NCBI RefSeq assembly: GCF_000269905.1
Contig: NZ_AKIF01000005.1
Location: 1-39,064, forward strand
Direction of reading: 5' to 3'
From: Alkalibacillus haloalkaliphilus C5
GTDB lineage: Bacteria > Bacillota > Bacilli > Bacillales > Alkalibacillaceae
Length of the DNA stretch: 39,064 bases
Shown: positions 25,549-33,921 of the stretch, piece after piece
Layout of the letters: every line of letters begins with the position of its first letter
How positions within the stretch are numbered: the first letter of the stretch is position 1
Translations under genes and position numbers: made by a program
Notes under the pieces: model-generated
Databases searched by the model: none
The model's input: only the letters and a program-made list of their open reading frames with translations
What the model was told of the DNA's origin: nothing

Positions 25549-25676
25549 TTAACAACCTCCTCAGTGTTAAGTTTGTTAAATTTTTAATTTATAACTCTAA
25601 TATTAACGAAAAATTTTATAATGTCAAAAGTTAATTATACTAAGCAGTTGTCAAATTTGAACTTAATGGTAATTTT

Positions 25677-26408
25677 TCACTTAATATGTTGATTACCAAA
25701 GAAATTATTCAAAATAAACTTACGAGCAGGCACTTCGAGTCTTTCATAACTATTCAGAAACTCTGTTGGATCATATGGAACTTCAAAAAAAGAAGTATTA
25801 ATATTTCCATTGTCACCAACAGTAATCGTTGCATATTGAGCGATTGGGTTGTGACTACAACCTAAAGCACCGGGGTTTAAAAACAGTTGATTGTCATTTT
25901 TAAAATGGTGGACAACGTGATGATGTCCGAAACAGACGACTTTAGACTGTTCATTGTAATAAAGTTTCTCAAGCTCATCAATACTTGGGTCGTAATTAAC
26001 AGGTAGGAATTTAGGTTCTTTTTTCAAATGGTAATGCAAAAATAAGAACGGGACACCATTGATTTGACGTCTTAATGTGTATGGAATTTCTCTTAACTTT
26101 GGGATAAAGTCTGGATTTAAATGAGATGCAATCCAATGATGATGCTCTCGCTCTTCACCTTTACTGTTAGGTTTCTCGCCATCTATAATGCTTAAAACAT
26201 CTTGGTCATGATTGCCACGTACAAAAGAGATGTCGCCTCTTGAAAATAACAAGTCTAACACTTCGTTTGTTTGGTGTCCAACTCCTATTAAATCACCTAG
26301 ACAATAAATATGTTCGACCTTGTCTGTTGTATTAATATGTTTTAACACTTCTTTTAAAGCTAAAGCATTACCATGTATATCAGCTAATACCGCAATTTTA
26401 TAGCTCAA
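25677..26408 (-). CDS. Calcineurin-like metallophosphoesterase (YfcE/MJ0936-like fold)
   Basis: A cytoplasmic protein of about 243 residues with the metal-binding motifs of the superfamily: ADIHGN, CLGDLIGVG, VRGNHD, FLHYH and CFGHHHV. A GALGCSHN motif near residue 175 is common to small bacterial phosphoesterases of this type. Substrate unknown. The start is taken at TTG 26408 with AAGGTGATGA directly upstream. An ATG at 26435 in the same frame overlaps the SDR gene and would add MDGKEEGDD, which reads as ribosome-binding-site sequence. It is immediately downstream of the SDR gene and probably co-transcribed. Confidence 0.82.
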   Translation of the reverse strand: MSYKIAVLADIHGNALALKEVLKHINTTDKVEHIYCLGDLIGVGHQTNEVLDLLFSRGDISFVRGNHDQDVLSIIDGEKPNSKGEEREHHHWIASHLNPDFIPKLREIPYTLRRQINGVPFLFLHYHLKKEPKFLPVNYDPSIDELEKLYYNEQSKVVCFGHHHVVHHFKNDNQLFLNPGALGCSHNPIAQYATITVGDNGNINTSFFEVPYDPTEFLNSYERLEVPARKFILNNFFGNQHIK

Positions 26409-26424
26409 ATCATCACCTTCTTCT

Positions 26425-27177
26425 TTACCATCCACCAGAGACGCTGACAGTTTCGCCTGTTATGGCACTCGCTTTGTTAGATGCTAAAAACAAAGCCGTT
26501 TGCGCTATTTCATCTGGTTCTAGCAGACGTTTCATCGGTTGTTTTATAAGTAAGTTTTTCTCTAATGCTTCTTGTTCAGTAGTCTGGTCTTGTTTAGCAA
26601 GCTTTGCCAATTGGTTTTCAATTAACTTCGTCCTTGTAGCCCCAGGCATTATGGCATTTACTGTAATTCCATCGTTTGCAGTTTCAATGGCAACGGTTTT
26701 AGTTAAGCCGACAACCCCGTGTTTTGCAGATATGTATGCTGATTTGTAAGGTGAGGCTGTTTTTCCGTGAACAGAAGATATATTAATAATTCTCCCATAT
26801 TGCTGTTTTTTCATAACTGGAACGACTGCTTTCGTTAGTAAAAAAGGGCTTGTAAGCATGACGTTAATGAGTAAGTTCCATTTTTCTAGTGGGAAATCTT
26901 CGACACGATCAATATGTTGTAACCCAGCATTATTAATTAAAATATCGACTTGTCCATTTTCTTTAACTACACGTTCAACAAACGCGTTAACATGTTTTTC
27001 ATCCGTTACATCGACTTGATGGCCTGTTGAGTTGATTAAGCTATTTGCTGCTTCTTTAACTAATTCAGCATTTAAGTCACAAATATGAACATAGTCACCT
27101 TCGTTACTGAACGCTTTTGCAATAGCATATCCGATTCCTTGTGCCCCACCTGTTACGATAACCGTTCTATTTGCCAT
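26425..27177 (-). CDS. SDR oxidoreductase, probable 3-hydroxybutyrate dehydrogenase
   Basis: A 250-residue classical short-chain dehydrogenase. TVIVTGGAQGIGYAI (residues 4-18) is the NAD-binding loop; NNAGLQHIDRVEDFP, NISSVHGKTASPYKSAYISA (Ser and Tyr) and KHGVV (Lys) give the catalytic set. GLQHIDRVEDFP and SVHG are typical of D-beta-hydroxybutyrate dehydrogenases, which interconvert 3-hydroxybutyrate and acetoacetate with NAD. The closely related fold leaves some uncertainty in substrate. The gene overlaps the extended frame of the phosphoesterase and stands first in the pair. RBS AAGGAGCGAG before ATG 27177. Confidence 0.82.
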   Translation of the reverse strand: MANRTVIVTGGAQGIGYAIAKAFSNEGDYVHICDLNAELVKEAANSLINSTGHQVDVTDEKHVNAFVERVVKENGQVDILINNAGLQHIDRVEDFPLEKWNLLINVMLTSPFLLTKAVVPVMKKQQYGRIINISSVHGKTASPYKSAYISAKHGVVGLTKTVAIETANDGITVNAIMPGATRTKLIENQLAKLAKQDQTTEQEALEKNLLIKQPMKRLLEPDEIAQTALFLASNKASAITGETVSVSGGW

Positions 27178-27427
27178 CTATTCTCGCTCCTTAAAGTTAT
27201 TTAAAACAATTTTACTAAATATTCTAATTAATTCAAACTAATGAAAGTGCTAACCCAGTCACTACATTGCTAGGGCTGGCGATCTTCATCTTTAAAAAAG
27301 CTGTTTATTATAAATATGATTTTGGTTTGCACTTGACTACAATCTCCCTCCTCATTAGTTGTTCACAGTCATAGAGCAATTTTAAGTAACATAAAATTGA
27401 TTAAGGTTTTATAGACAGGAGGGAGAG

Positions 27428-27790
27428 ATGATGACAGGTGAAAAAGAAAATCAACAGAAAAATGAGCCCCCGCAAGACCAAGTGAGTATTGAAGATGCTC
27501 ATAAGAACAAAGGTTTAGGTATTGTAGCGTATATTATTTTCTTTATTCCATTGTTAGTAGCGAAAGAGTCAAAGTTTGCAATATACCATGCTAATCAAGG
27601 ATTACTGTTACTTTTAACGGCAATTATAATAAACACAGCCGGAACGTTAATCCCTATTATTGGCTGGCTGTTAATTTTACCGATTGGAAATTTATTTGTT
27701 TTTATTCTTTTGTTAATTGGGATTTTGAACGCGGCTAAAGGTGAAATGGCACCACTCCCTGTAATCGGAAAGTATGCTGTAATAAAATAA
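27428..27790 (+). CDS. Small membrane protein, DUF4870/Tic20-like
   Basis: A 120-residue protein: a charged N-terminus of about 30 residues, then three hydrophobic segments (LGIVAYIIFFIPLLV, GLLLLLTAIIINTAG, GWLLILPIGNLFVFILLLIG). Between the first two is KFAIYHANQGLLL, typical of DUF4870-like proteins related to the Tic20 fold. Function unknown. Two ATG codons are adjacent at 27428 and 27431; the second has a better distance (7 bases) to AGGAGG. Terminator follows. Confidence 0.75.
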   Translation: MMTGEKENQQKNEPPQDQVSIEDAHKNKGLGIVAYIIFFIPLLVAKESKFAIYHANQGLLLLLTAIIINTAGTLIPIIGWLLILPIGNLFVFILLLIGILNAAKGEMAPLPVIGKYAVIK

Positions 27791-27803
27791 GTTAGCAATG
27801 AAG

Positions 27804-27833
27804 AGACTTACCATAGAAGTATGGTGAGTCTTT
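27804..27833 (+). terminator. Hairpin terminator of the DUF4870-like gene
   Basis: AGACTTACCATA and TATGGTGAGTCT pair with one mismatch around GAAG, followed by a short T run. Confidence 0.7.
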
Positions 27834-27839
27834 GTCATT

Positions 27840-27879
27840 AAAAAACAGTCGGCGAATCTTAAATAGCATTCGCCAACTG
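27840..27879 (-). terminator. Hairpin terminator of the NlpC/P60-like gene
   Basis: On the minus strand CAGTTGGCGAAT pairs with ATTCGCCGACTG (one mismatch), followed by five U residues. It lies 11 bases after the stop codon. Confidence 0.75.
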
Positions 27880-27889
27880 AATGGGGGAG

Positions 27890-28654
27890 TTAAAGCTTCA
27901 AGTTAATTTTAAAATCAAACTCAGGGTGTTGATACATCACATCGAAACGGTCATCCATTTCAATGTTAGCCTTTAAATCAACTGGAGCGAATAAATAGAA
28001 GTTATTTTGGAACTCTACATCCGCACCGTAATAGTAGCTTAACCATACCAGTTTAGAACAATAAATCGCATCGTTAGGGTCATTTAGCGGGACACGTGTT
28101 GAAAAGGAAAACTCAGGAACAGAGTTACCTTGTTTTAAATTCGTATCATAGGCATCTACATACTCTTTTGCATATTCAGCAGCAGCCATACCAATGCTCG
28201 CGTCTTTTGGACGAGCATGCATCACTTGGGTGTGAACAGAGAGAAAGTTATCGATTGGTGCTGTTCTTACTTGTGGGTGTGATGTGACAGATTCGGCAAT
28301 ACGATATTCATCAATAACAATAGCAGAGTGACCTATGTAACCAGGAGGAAAGACATCTCCAAAGTTATCACTTGCCACTAAAATATCACCAGGCCTAAAG
28401 TCGCTTGGACGCCTTACTTGTCGGTTTTCATCAAATGTTAAGTAAGTGGAGTAGGTAGTACCATCTCCAAAAACACACTCGACTGTAATAGGCTCTAAAC
28501 TTTCATTACGTAAGTGAAAACTTCTTACAGGCTCAAAAATTCCAACTAGTTGGTCTGATCTAAACACATTTAAGTAACTAATTGGGCGCTGACATAAGTC
28601 AACATCAATCGTGACTACATCTTCAGTAGAAGTACCAGTGACAATTGGATTCAT
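27890..28654 (-). CDS. Permuted papain-fold (YiiX/NlpC-P60-like) protein
   Basis: A 254-residue protein without signal peptide. The central and C-terminal parts show the motifs of the YiiX/YebB branch of NlpC/P60 cysteine hydrolases, with circular permutation: DFRPGDILVAS, then YIGHSAIVID (His in GHS, about residue 129), and near the C-terminus YCSKLVWLSYYYG with the candidate catalytic Cys. The N-terminal 80 residues are a beta-rich region of unknown fold. Substrates of bacterial members may be lipids, peptides or amides; none can be named here. An RBS-containing hairpin lies directly upstream of the ATG. Own terminator. Confidence 0.75.
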   Translation of the reverse strand: MNPIVTGTSTEDVVTIDVDLCQRPISYLNVFRSDQLVGIFEPVRSFHLRNESLEPITVECVFGDGTTYSTYLTFDENRQVRRPSDFRPGDILVASDNFGDVFPPGYIGHSAIVIDEYRIAESVTSHPQVRTAPIDNFLSVHTQVMHARPKDASIGMAAAEYAKEYVDAYDTNLKQGNSVPEFSFSTRVPLNDPNDAIYCSKLVWLSYYYGADVEFQNNFYLFAPVDLKANIEMDDRFDVMYQHPEFDFKINLKL

Positions 28655-28655
28655 T

Positions 28656-28704
28656 GTTAAAACACCTCGTTATTATTCATTACTATATGATATAGGTGTT
28701 TAAC
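28656..28704 (-). promoter_or_regulatory. Hairpin containing the ribosome binding site, with a sporulation-type -10 box
   Basis: On the minus strand GTTAAACACCT (28704-28694) can pair with AGGTGTTTTAAC (28667-28656), with one bulged A. The Shine-Dalgarno site GAGGTG lies in the second strand, so it could be hidden when the RNA folds. Between the arms is CATATAGTA, which fits the CATANNNTA -10 pattern of SigK (and partly SigE) promoters, but no convincing -35 was found. Confidence 0.4.
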
Positions 28705-28719
28705 ATGAATCGTGCTTGT

Positions 28720-29442
28720 TTAATGTAATATTCGCGGAACGTTTAAGTTGTTTTCTTTAAGTGAAATGTGAAGCTTCTGTTTTTGGTTGATCGTAGCATA
28801 AAAGATTTCATTAACATTTTGGACCTCTTGTTCTTTCATTCGTTTTTGTAACCAATCATAATCAAGTCCGAAATCTTCTAATACATGTGTGTAAACTTTT
28901 CCTTCAACAACAATTGGTAATGCAATGTCTGCTGCCTTTCCGGTAATATTTAAATCAGAACGGGTAACATTAGTGCTCGATGACTTTTTTAACACACTTA
29001 CTTTACCACTTGATTCAACAATAGCTGTTTTAACCTCATCGATATCAAAGACATCTTTCTCTCTTAAGAGTTGTAAGACGTTATCAATCGAATAGCCGAT
29101 GTTTTTCATGTTTTCTTTAAGGAATTGCCCGTTTTGGATCACAACTGTCGGCTCAAACGTTACGATTCTGCCAAAGCGCCTGTTAGCAAGTTTAAGCTTA
29201 GTAATAACTCGTTGGAGAAGTGCAACTGATACAATAGCAACTGCTGTGTATATGTGGCTGATAGATGGGTCAGCTAAGTCTGCACCAACAATAGAACCGA
29301 GAGAAATAATAATTAAGAAGTCAAACACAGGGATTTCTCCAATAGTACGCTTGCCCATATAGATCGTCATAAATAAAAGTAGCGGTAAGATTGTGACTAC
29401 GCGGCCAATAACGATAAGTGAATCTTTAATTGTTTCTTCCAC
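28720..29442 (-). CDS. DUF421-family membrane protein (YetF/YdfS-like)
   Basis: A 240-residue protein. Three hydrophobic segments occupy the first 85 residues (VTILPLLLFMTIYMG; PVFDFLIIISLGSIVGAD; YTAVAIVSVALLQRV). A soluble domain follows with the family's typical KRTIGEIPVFDF, GADLADPSI, EPTVVIQNGQ and LREKDVFDIDEV stretches. Role unknown; Bacillus members include spore-associated proteins, but function is not established. Start GTG 29442 with CGGAGG 8 bases upstream. Located 65 bases upstream of the permuted papain-fold gene, in the same direction, without an obvious terminator between. Confidence 0.85.
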   Translation of the reverse strand: MEETIKDSLIVIGRVVTILPLLLFMTIYMGKRTIGEIPVFDFLIIISLGSIVGADLADPSISHIYTAVAIVSVALLQRVITKLKLANRRFGRIVTFEPTVVIQNGQFLKENMKNIGYSIDNVLQLLREKDVFDIDEVKTAIVESSGKVSVLKKSSSTNVTRSDLNITGKAADIALPIVVEGKVYTHVLEDFGLDYDWLQKRMKEQEVQNVNEIFYATINQKQKLHISLKENNLNVPRILH

Positions 29443-29502
29443 TAAACAGTCCTCCGATAATAATAGTTAGCCTTATTTTGTCACGTTTGATTGAAATTAT
29501 AT

Positions 29503-29549
29503 AAAAAAGCTGAACGACAGCACGAAGTTCGTAACAATCGTTCAGCTTT
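29503..29549 (-). terminator. Rho-independent terminator of the ABC operon
   Basis: AAAGCTGAACGA (29506-29517) and TCGTTCAGCTTT (29538-29549) form a perfect 12-bp stem; the inner part holds a second small stem ACGAA/TTCGT. On the minus strand a U run follows. Downstream end of the five-gene operon. Confidence 0.85.
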
Positions 29550-29566
29550 GTAACAATATTACTCTT

Positions 29567-30823
29567 TTATGCTCTTAACCATTTCCAAATCTCTTGTGGT
29601 GTCGCGTTTTTACCGTAAATTAAAATGCCGACTTTAAAGATCTTACCTGCTAACTTCATGAACAACCAAATACTTACAAGTAAGATCGCAATGCCGATTA
29701 AAATCTCAATCCATGGCCAATTATCTAAGGTGGCTAATCTTAAAATGAGAATGGTAGGTGATGTGAATGGTATATAACTTCCAACTTGAGCAACGATGCC
29801 ACTTGGGTCACTTAATACAGGTCCAATAATGACAACAGGGATAAATGGTAGCATCATAACCATCCCTTGGAAGTTGCTTCCTGAACTTGCATCTTCTAAT
29901 GTCGCACCTAAACCGACAAATAGAGTAGCAAACAATAAGTACCCTAATATCGCGATGAATATAAGGATTAACGTTTCAGGGACGAGTAAGTATTGTAAAA
30001 CAGGAACGTCATCTAACAAATAGATCGCAATCGGAATTGCAAATAGCATCCACACACCAACTTGAATGAGACCTAAAACAAAGTACCCTAAAATTTTACC
30101 TTGCATAAGCTCACCAGGTGTAACAGAAGATAAAATAATTTCAGCAACTTTATCCTTCTTCTCTTGTGATGCGCTTTGGAAAATCATCATACCAGTAATG
30201 ACAATCGAGAAGAGAACAAGGCCAGCGAAAGCAGCAGGAATCCCTCTTTCAAACGGGTCACTTATTCCTATACTATCAGCTGTTGCTTCCTCATCATTTT
30301 GAGCTTCATCATTACCATCAGCCGCCTCAAACAAAATAGGTGTTGAAATTAACTCCATTTGTTCCTCAGTGAGGTTTGCACTTTGTAATTGAAGTTGTTT
30401 TAAAGGTTGCTCAATCATACGAAGTTGGTTTGAAAACTGTGGACTGACGTCATCACCTTTTACATACGTAACAACCCCGTTTTCTGCTGTATGTTGATCA
30501 ATTTGAATGTATGCTGAGTTTGGTTCTTCTTCAAACCGTTCTTGAATAGTGGGGATCTCTTCATTCGTTTCAGCTAAGTCCCAGTTGACTATGTCGTTTT
30601 CTTCTATAATTGGTTCAATCATATCGAATGTGCCAAGTTGATCATTTACGTAAACAGTTGTTGCCGTGTCATAATCATCATTTCCGCTCAACAAGTTTGG
30701 CACTGTCGCGAAAAATACAAAAATCAGCGGTGTTAAAAATAATGAAATGATAAACGATTTATTTTTAATATTTCTTTTAATTTCCCACTTACCGACTTTA
30801 ATACTATTACGCATTTGTGCCAC
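29567..30823 (-). CDS. ABC-2 type permease, YhaP/NatB-like
   Basis: A 418-residue membrane protein. One N-terminal helix is followed by a soluble extracytoplasmic region of about 150 residues and then five or six membrane segments (FAGLVLFSIVITGMMIFQSA, YFVLGLIQVGVWMLFAIPIA, LIFIAILGYLLFATLFVGLG). This architecture matches NatB/YhaP exporters, which work with NatA/YhaQ-type ATPases in sodium or toxic-compound efflux. Start is GTG 30823 or ATG 30814, the latter after AGGTGG. It overlaps the upstream ATPase gene by 17 bases, so translation is coupled. Substrate not known. Confidence 0.85.
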   Translation of the reverse strand: MAQMRNSIKVGKWEIKRNIKNKSFIISLFLTPLIFVFFATVPNLLSGNDDYDTATTVYVNDQLGTFDMIEPIIEENDIVNWDLAETNEEIPTIQERFEEEPNSAYIQIDQHTAENGVVTYVKGDDVSPQFSNQLRMIEQPLKQLQLQSANLTEEQMELISTPILFEAADGNDEAQNDEEATADSIGISDPFERGIPAAFAGLVLFSIVITGMMIFQSASQEKKDKVAEIILSSVTPGELMQGKILGYFVLGLIQVGVWMLFAIPIAIYLLDDVPVLQYLLVPETLILIFIAILGYLLFATLFVGLGATLEDASSGSNFQGMVMMLPFIPVVIIGPVLSDPSGIVAQVGSYIPFTSPTILILRLATLDNWPWIEILIGIAILLVSIWLFMKLAGKIFKVGILIYGKNATPQEIWKWLRA

Positions 30824-31741
30824 CTACTTCCTCTGTGATTGATCGCCCTAGTGCAACGTCAACAAATATTTCATGAAGTGAAATTCGGTCCACTTTCAAC
30901 TCTACAATATCTAAGTCATTTGGCAAAGTGTGTAACCATGAAGGAAGTTCAATCCCTTGTTCTAAGTATAAAACAGAACTGTGCCCCTCTTGTTCAACAC
31001 GAGATACTTGATTAATAGATTTAAGTTGATGTACAGGGTTATCACCTAAAATAGTACATTTGAAGTTAGCGTACTTCGATTTGACGTCTTTTAATGAACC
31101 ATAAATAACTTTCTGGCCACGATTGATCATAAATAAACGGTCACACATTTCTTCAACTAAATTCATTTGGTGTGAGCTTAATAAAATTGCAGTTCCATTA
31201 TTAGCAAGTTCTTTAATTTCTTGTTTAAAGACATCTTGGCTAACGGGGTCTAAACCAGAGAATGGCTCATCTAATATTAATAACTCTGGTTCATGGATAA
31301 TCGAGCCGATAAATTGTACTTTTTGCCCCATGCCTTTCGATAACTCTTCAACTGAGACATTTTCTTTTCCTTCTAGTCCAAACTTCTCTAAGTATTGAAG
31401 TGCTCTTTCTTTAGCTTTTTTTATTGGGTAATCTTTAAGTTCTGCAAAGTAAAGAATGATATCCATTACTTTTACGTTTTTGTACAACCCACGTTCTTCT
31501 GGTAAGTAACCGATTTTGTGACGAGGGATTTCGTTTTTTCCTTGATGGTTGTGAAATGTTACACTTCCATCATCAGGTACATAATTCCCATTATGTTACG
31601 AATGGTTGTTGACTTACCAGCACCGTTCGGCCCTAAGATCGCCATAATTTCCCCTTTGTGAACATCAAAGGTAATGTTGTGAAGAACTTTTGTGCCTTTA
31701 AATGATTTCTCTAGTCCTTCAACACTTAAAACTGTTTCCAT
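30807..31741 (-). CDS. ABC transporter ATPase, YhaQ/NatA-like, interrupted by a one-base frameshift
   Basis: The N-terminal part (31741 to 31559) contains MAILGPNGAGKSTTIRN (Walker A) and then runs into a stop in the wrong frame after MGIMY. The remainder is in another frame: signature LSKGMGQKVQ, Walker B LLILDEPFSGLD, switch His in LLSSHQ. One missing base (plus-strand GG at 31576-31577, expected GGG) gives MYPDDGSV, then KIGYLPEERGLYKNVKVMD, which joins both parts into about 311 residues, a normal YhaQ/NatA length. RBS GGGAGAGAG before ATG 31741. It follows the upstream ATPase gene by 21 bases and overlaps the permease downstream. Confidence 0.88.
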
Positions 31742-31762
31742 AACTCTCTCTCCCTTAATGGT

Positions 31763-32614
31763 TTATCGTGTGAGCATAAGTGAAATAACTTCTTCTAAAT
31801 CAAGGTGCTCACTTGTAACCCAATGAATTTGTTCTCTCTGCAAACAGGCTTCAGTTTCTATTGGGGTATCACTTATTAGCTGATTTCCATTGCGACTAAC
31901 TTCACCTGGAATGTTCTCTTTAGTTGCTGTTTCTTGTAACCAATACAGTTTAAATTGATTGGTTAAGGTGTCTTTCTCCTCGTGCGCTAATAGACTTCCA
32001 TCTTTCATGATCATGATGTAGTCAGCTAACTTTTTAACTTCATCGACTTGATGTGTTGTTAACAGTATTGTACGTCCGTCTTGTTCAACCCAATCATTCA
32101 AAATGTCGATGACTTTCTGCTTAGATGGGATGTCCATTCCAGCTGTTGGTTCATCTAAAATCATGAGCTTCGCATTTTTAGCGATGTTTAAAGCGAAGTT
32201 TAGCTTTTGTTGCATCCCTTTAGATAGTTTGCTAAATGATTTATGAAGTGGGATATCAAATGATTTAATTATATGTTGAAAATTATCTTCATCCCAGTTG
32301 TGATACGACTTGCTGAACAATTGTTGAAGCTGATCACCTGTAAATGGGTCACACCCAATTAATTGCTGTGGTTGATAAGCAATCTCTTGTTGTACATCTA
32401 CAGTTAAGTCTTCATGACCCTGATTAAGTAGACGGATATCCCCATCGTTTGGTTTCACAAAATTTAAGATTGATTTAAGTAATGTACTTTTTCCAGCCCC
32501 GTTATTTCCAACAATGACTGTGATTGTATTGGGCTCTAAGTCAAAGCTGATTGGTCCTAAATCAAAGTCATCTATTTGCTTTGTTAAGTTTTGAACGTTT
32601 AAGATCGTGTTCAA
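31763..32614 (-). CDS. ABC transporter ATPase, YtrB-like
   Basis: A 283-residue ATPase subunit with Walker A VGNNGAGKSTLLKS (about residue 36), signature LSKGMQQKL, Walker B LMILDEPTAGMD and the switch His (TTHQVDE). It belongs to the group of ATPases next to small YtrA-type GntR regulators. It starts at TTG 32614, overlapping the regulator's stop codon in TTGA, with AAGGAGG 9 bases upstream. The permease partner may be the membrane protein at 33027-33752. Substrate not known; YtrA-type operons are often induced by cell-wall antibiotics. Confidence 0.85.
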   Translation of the reverse strand: MNTILNVQNLTKQIDDFDLGPISFDLEPNTITVIVGNNGAGKSTLLKSILNFVKPNDGDIRLLNQGHEDLTVDVQQEIAYQPQQLIGCDPFTGDQLQQLFSKSYHNWDEDNFQHIIKSFDIPLHKSFSKLSKGMQQKLNFALNIAKNAKLMILDEPTAGMDIPSKQKVIDILNDWVEQDGRTILLTTHQVDEVKKLADYIMIMKDGSLLAHEEKDTLTNQFKLYWLQETATKENIPGEVSRNGNQLISDTPIETEACLQREQIHWVTSEHLDLEEVISLMLTR

Positions 32615-33003
32615 CTTAAATCCTCCTTTCCATCTAAAACATCACGAACAATGGCTTTAATGTCATCGTTTGTGTAATTGTGCTGTTTAGCCGTTTCGAT
32701 TGCTTTATTAATAGCTTTTCGGACTGTGTCATGCTGCACCTGTTGCATAGTCCCTCTATTAATTTCAGCGACAAAAGTTCCTTTTCCTTGAGCTGTATAA
32801 ATAAAGCCCTCGTATTCTAAGTTTTGAAAGGCTCTTCTTGTTGTAATAACACTGACTTCTAAATCCTTAGATAAAGCCCGAATGGAAGGTAGTGGCGTAC
32901 CAGCTATTAGCTGACCACTAGCAATTAACGCTTTAATTTGTTCTTCTATTTGGTGGTAGTAGGGTTCTCTTGATTGTTTCGACAATTTAATTGGGAGCTT
33001 CAC
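32611..33003 (-). CDS. Short GntR-family regulator, YtrA subfamily
   Basis: A 130-residue regulator. The first 75 residues are the GntR winged helix (PYYHQIEEQIKALIASGQLI; LPSIRALSKDLEVS; GKGTFVAEI). A short helical dimerisation tail (AINKAIETAKQHNYTND) replaces a ligand domain, as in YtrA-type regulators, which are usually autoregulated together with ABC transporters. The perfect inverted repeat at 33779-33806, ahead of the operon, is a good candidate operator. Start GTG 33003 with AAAGGAGA upstream. Confidence 0.88.
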   Translation of the reverse strand: MKLPIKLSKQSREPYYHQIEEQIKALIASGQLIAGTPLPSIRALSKDLEVSVITTRRAFQNLEYEGFIYTAQGKGTFVAEINRGTMQQVQHDTVRKAINKAIETAKQHNYTNDDIKAIVRDVLDGKEDLS

Positions 33004-33026
33004 TAAAAAATCTCCTTTCGAGCAGT

Positions 33027-33752
33027 TTATACGAAGTAATCCATTCGATCGACTTTGTTTTCAGCATATTTAATCCAGCTCTTCAAACTAACAATGGTGA
33101 TTATGATTGTGAAAATGACACTATATAAAGGCCATTTTGTAGCAAGTGTGATAGTAGAGTAAACAACACCACTTACTAAGACATTGAATAAAAAGAGGAT
33201 TAACATTCCAAAAAAAACAAAGGTTATAGAAATCATTATAAATCCTAATTTAGTAACGTGATCGCCAACATCTGAAGCAGGTAGGAGCGATCCGAAAGAA
33301 AGTCCAATCCCTAGCCAAATGATTGAAAAAGCGATATATTCTGTTGCGGTCAACATGTTTTGAATCTCGGGCGAAAAGTAATATAAAAGTAGTAAAATGA
33401 CTATTTGAATAGGAACGGTATTAATAAAACTGACAATGAATCGACTTCTAATGACTGAACCTCTCTGAATCGGTATCGAGTTAAGTAATGTGAAATAAGG
33501 TGATGCATATGTGTTTTGACTTATTTTTTGATATTGAAAAGCCTTAGGCAATGCCCATGAGGCAGAGTAAAAGAATAATAACAAAAATACTATATCGAAC
33601 CCCATTACATTGTTTTCTATATAACCGTCGAACATTGAAATGACAATAAAAGAAAATAAACATACCAATAAAATTTGGTTCGCAATTCGTTTCCATAGGT
33701 CAACCTTTAGTTCGAATGTGGCAAGCCAAAACCCTTCTTTCCAACTCTTCAT
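33027..33752 (-). CDS. Six-TM membrane protein, probable ABC permease subunit
   Basis: A 241-residue membrane protein with about six hydrophobic segments (ILLVCLFSFIVISMF; VFLLLFFYSASWALP; IVILLLLYYFS; AFSIIWLGIGLSFGSLL; IMISITFVFFGMLILFLFN; YSVIFTIIITIVSL). No enzyme motif. It is the first gene of an operon with a YtrA-type regulator and an ATPase, so it is probably the membrane subunit of that transporter. I do not recognise a named family. The ATG follows TAGGAG about 8 bases upstream. Confidence 0.7.
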   Translation of the reverse strand: MKSWKEGFWLATFELKVDLWKRIANQILLVCLFSFIVISMFDGYIENNVMGFDIVFLLLFFYSASWALPKAFQYQKISQNTYASPYFTLLNSIPIQRGSVIRSRFIVSFINTVPIQIVILLLLYYFSPEIQNMLTATEYIAFSIIWLGIGLSFGSLLPASDVGDHVTKLGFIMISITFVFFGMLILFLFNVLVSGVVYSTITLATKWPLYSVIFTIIITIVSLKSWIKYAENKVDRMDYFV

Positions 33753-33778
33753 CCAATCAACTCCTATCCTTCACTGTT

Positions 33779-33806
33779 ATACTGTATATATCTATATATA
33801 CAGTAT
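33779..33806. promoter_or_regulatory. Perfect 13-bp inverted repeat, candidate operator of the YtrA-type regulator
   Basis: ATACTGTATATAT and ATATATACAGTAT are perfect complements separated by CT. The repeat lies 27 bases before the first gene of the operon and overlaps its likely promoter (TATAAC about 10 bases from the right arm on the minus strand). GntR YtrA-type regulators bind such long AT-rich palindromes. Confidence 0.72.
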
Positions 33807-33852
33807 ACGTCTTTTATGCACACTTTGCAACTGATTATTAAAATTCAATTTC

Positions 33853-33881
33853 TTTAGAACATGGAACATAAGTGTTATGAT
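33853..33881 (+). promoter_or_regulatory. Probable sigma-A promoter of the Bcr/CflA-type gene
   Basis: TTTAGA (33853-33858) and TATGAT (33876-33881) are separated by 17 bases, about 40 bases before the start codon. Confidence 0.5.
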
Positions 33882-33921
33882 AGATTTGTTGTAATTTTTT
33901 AGGGCGTAGAGGAGTTTTCAT

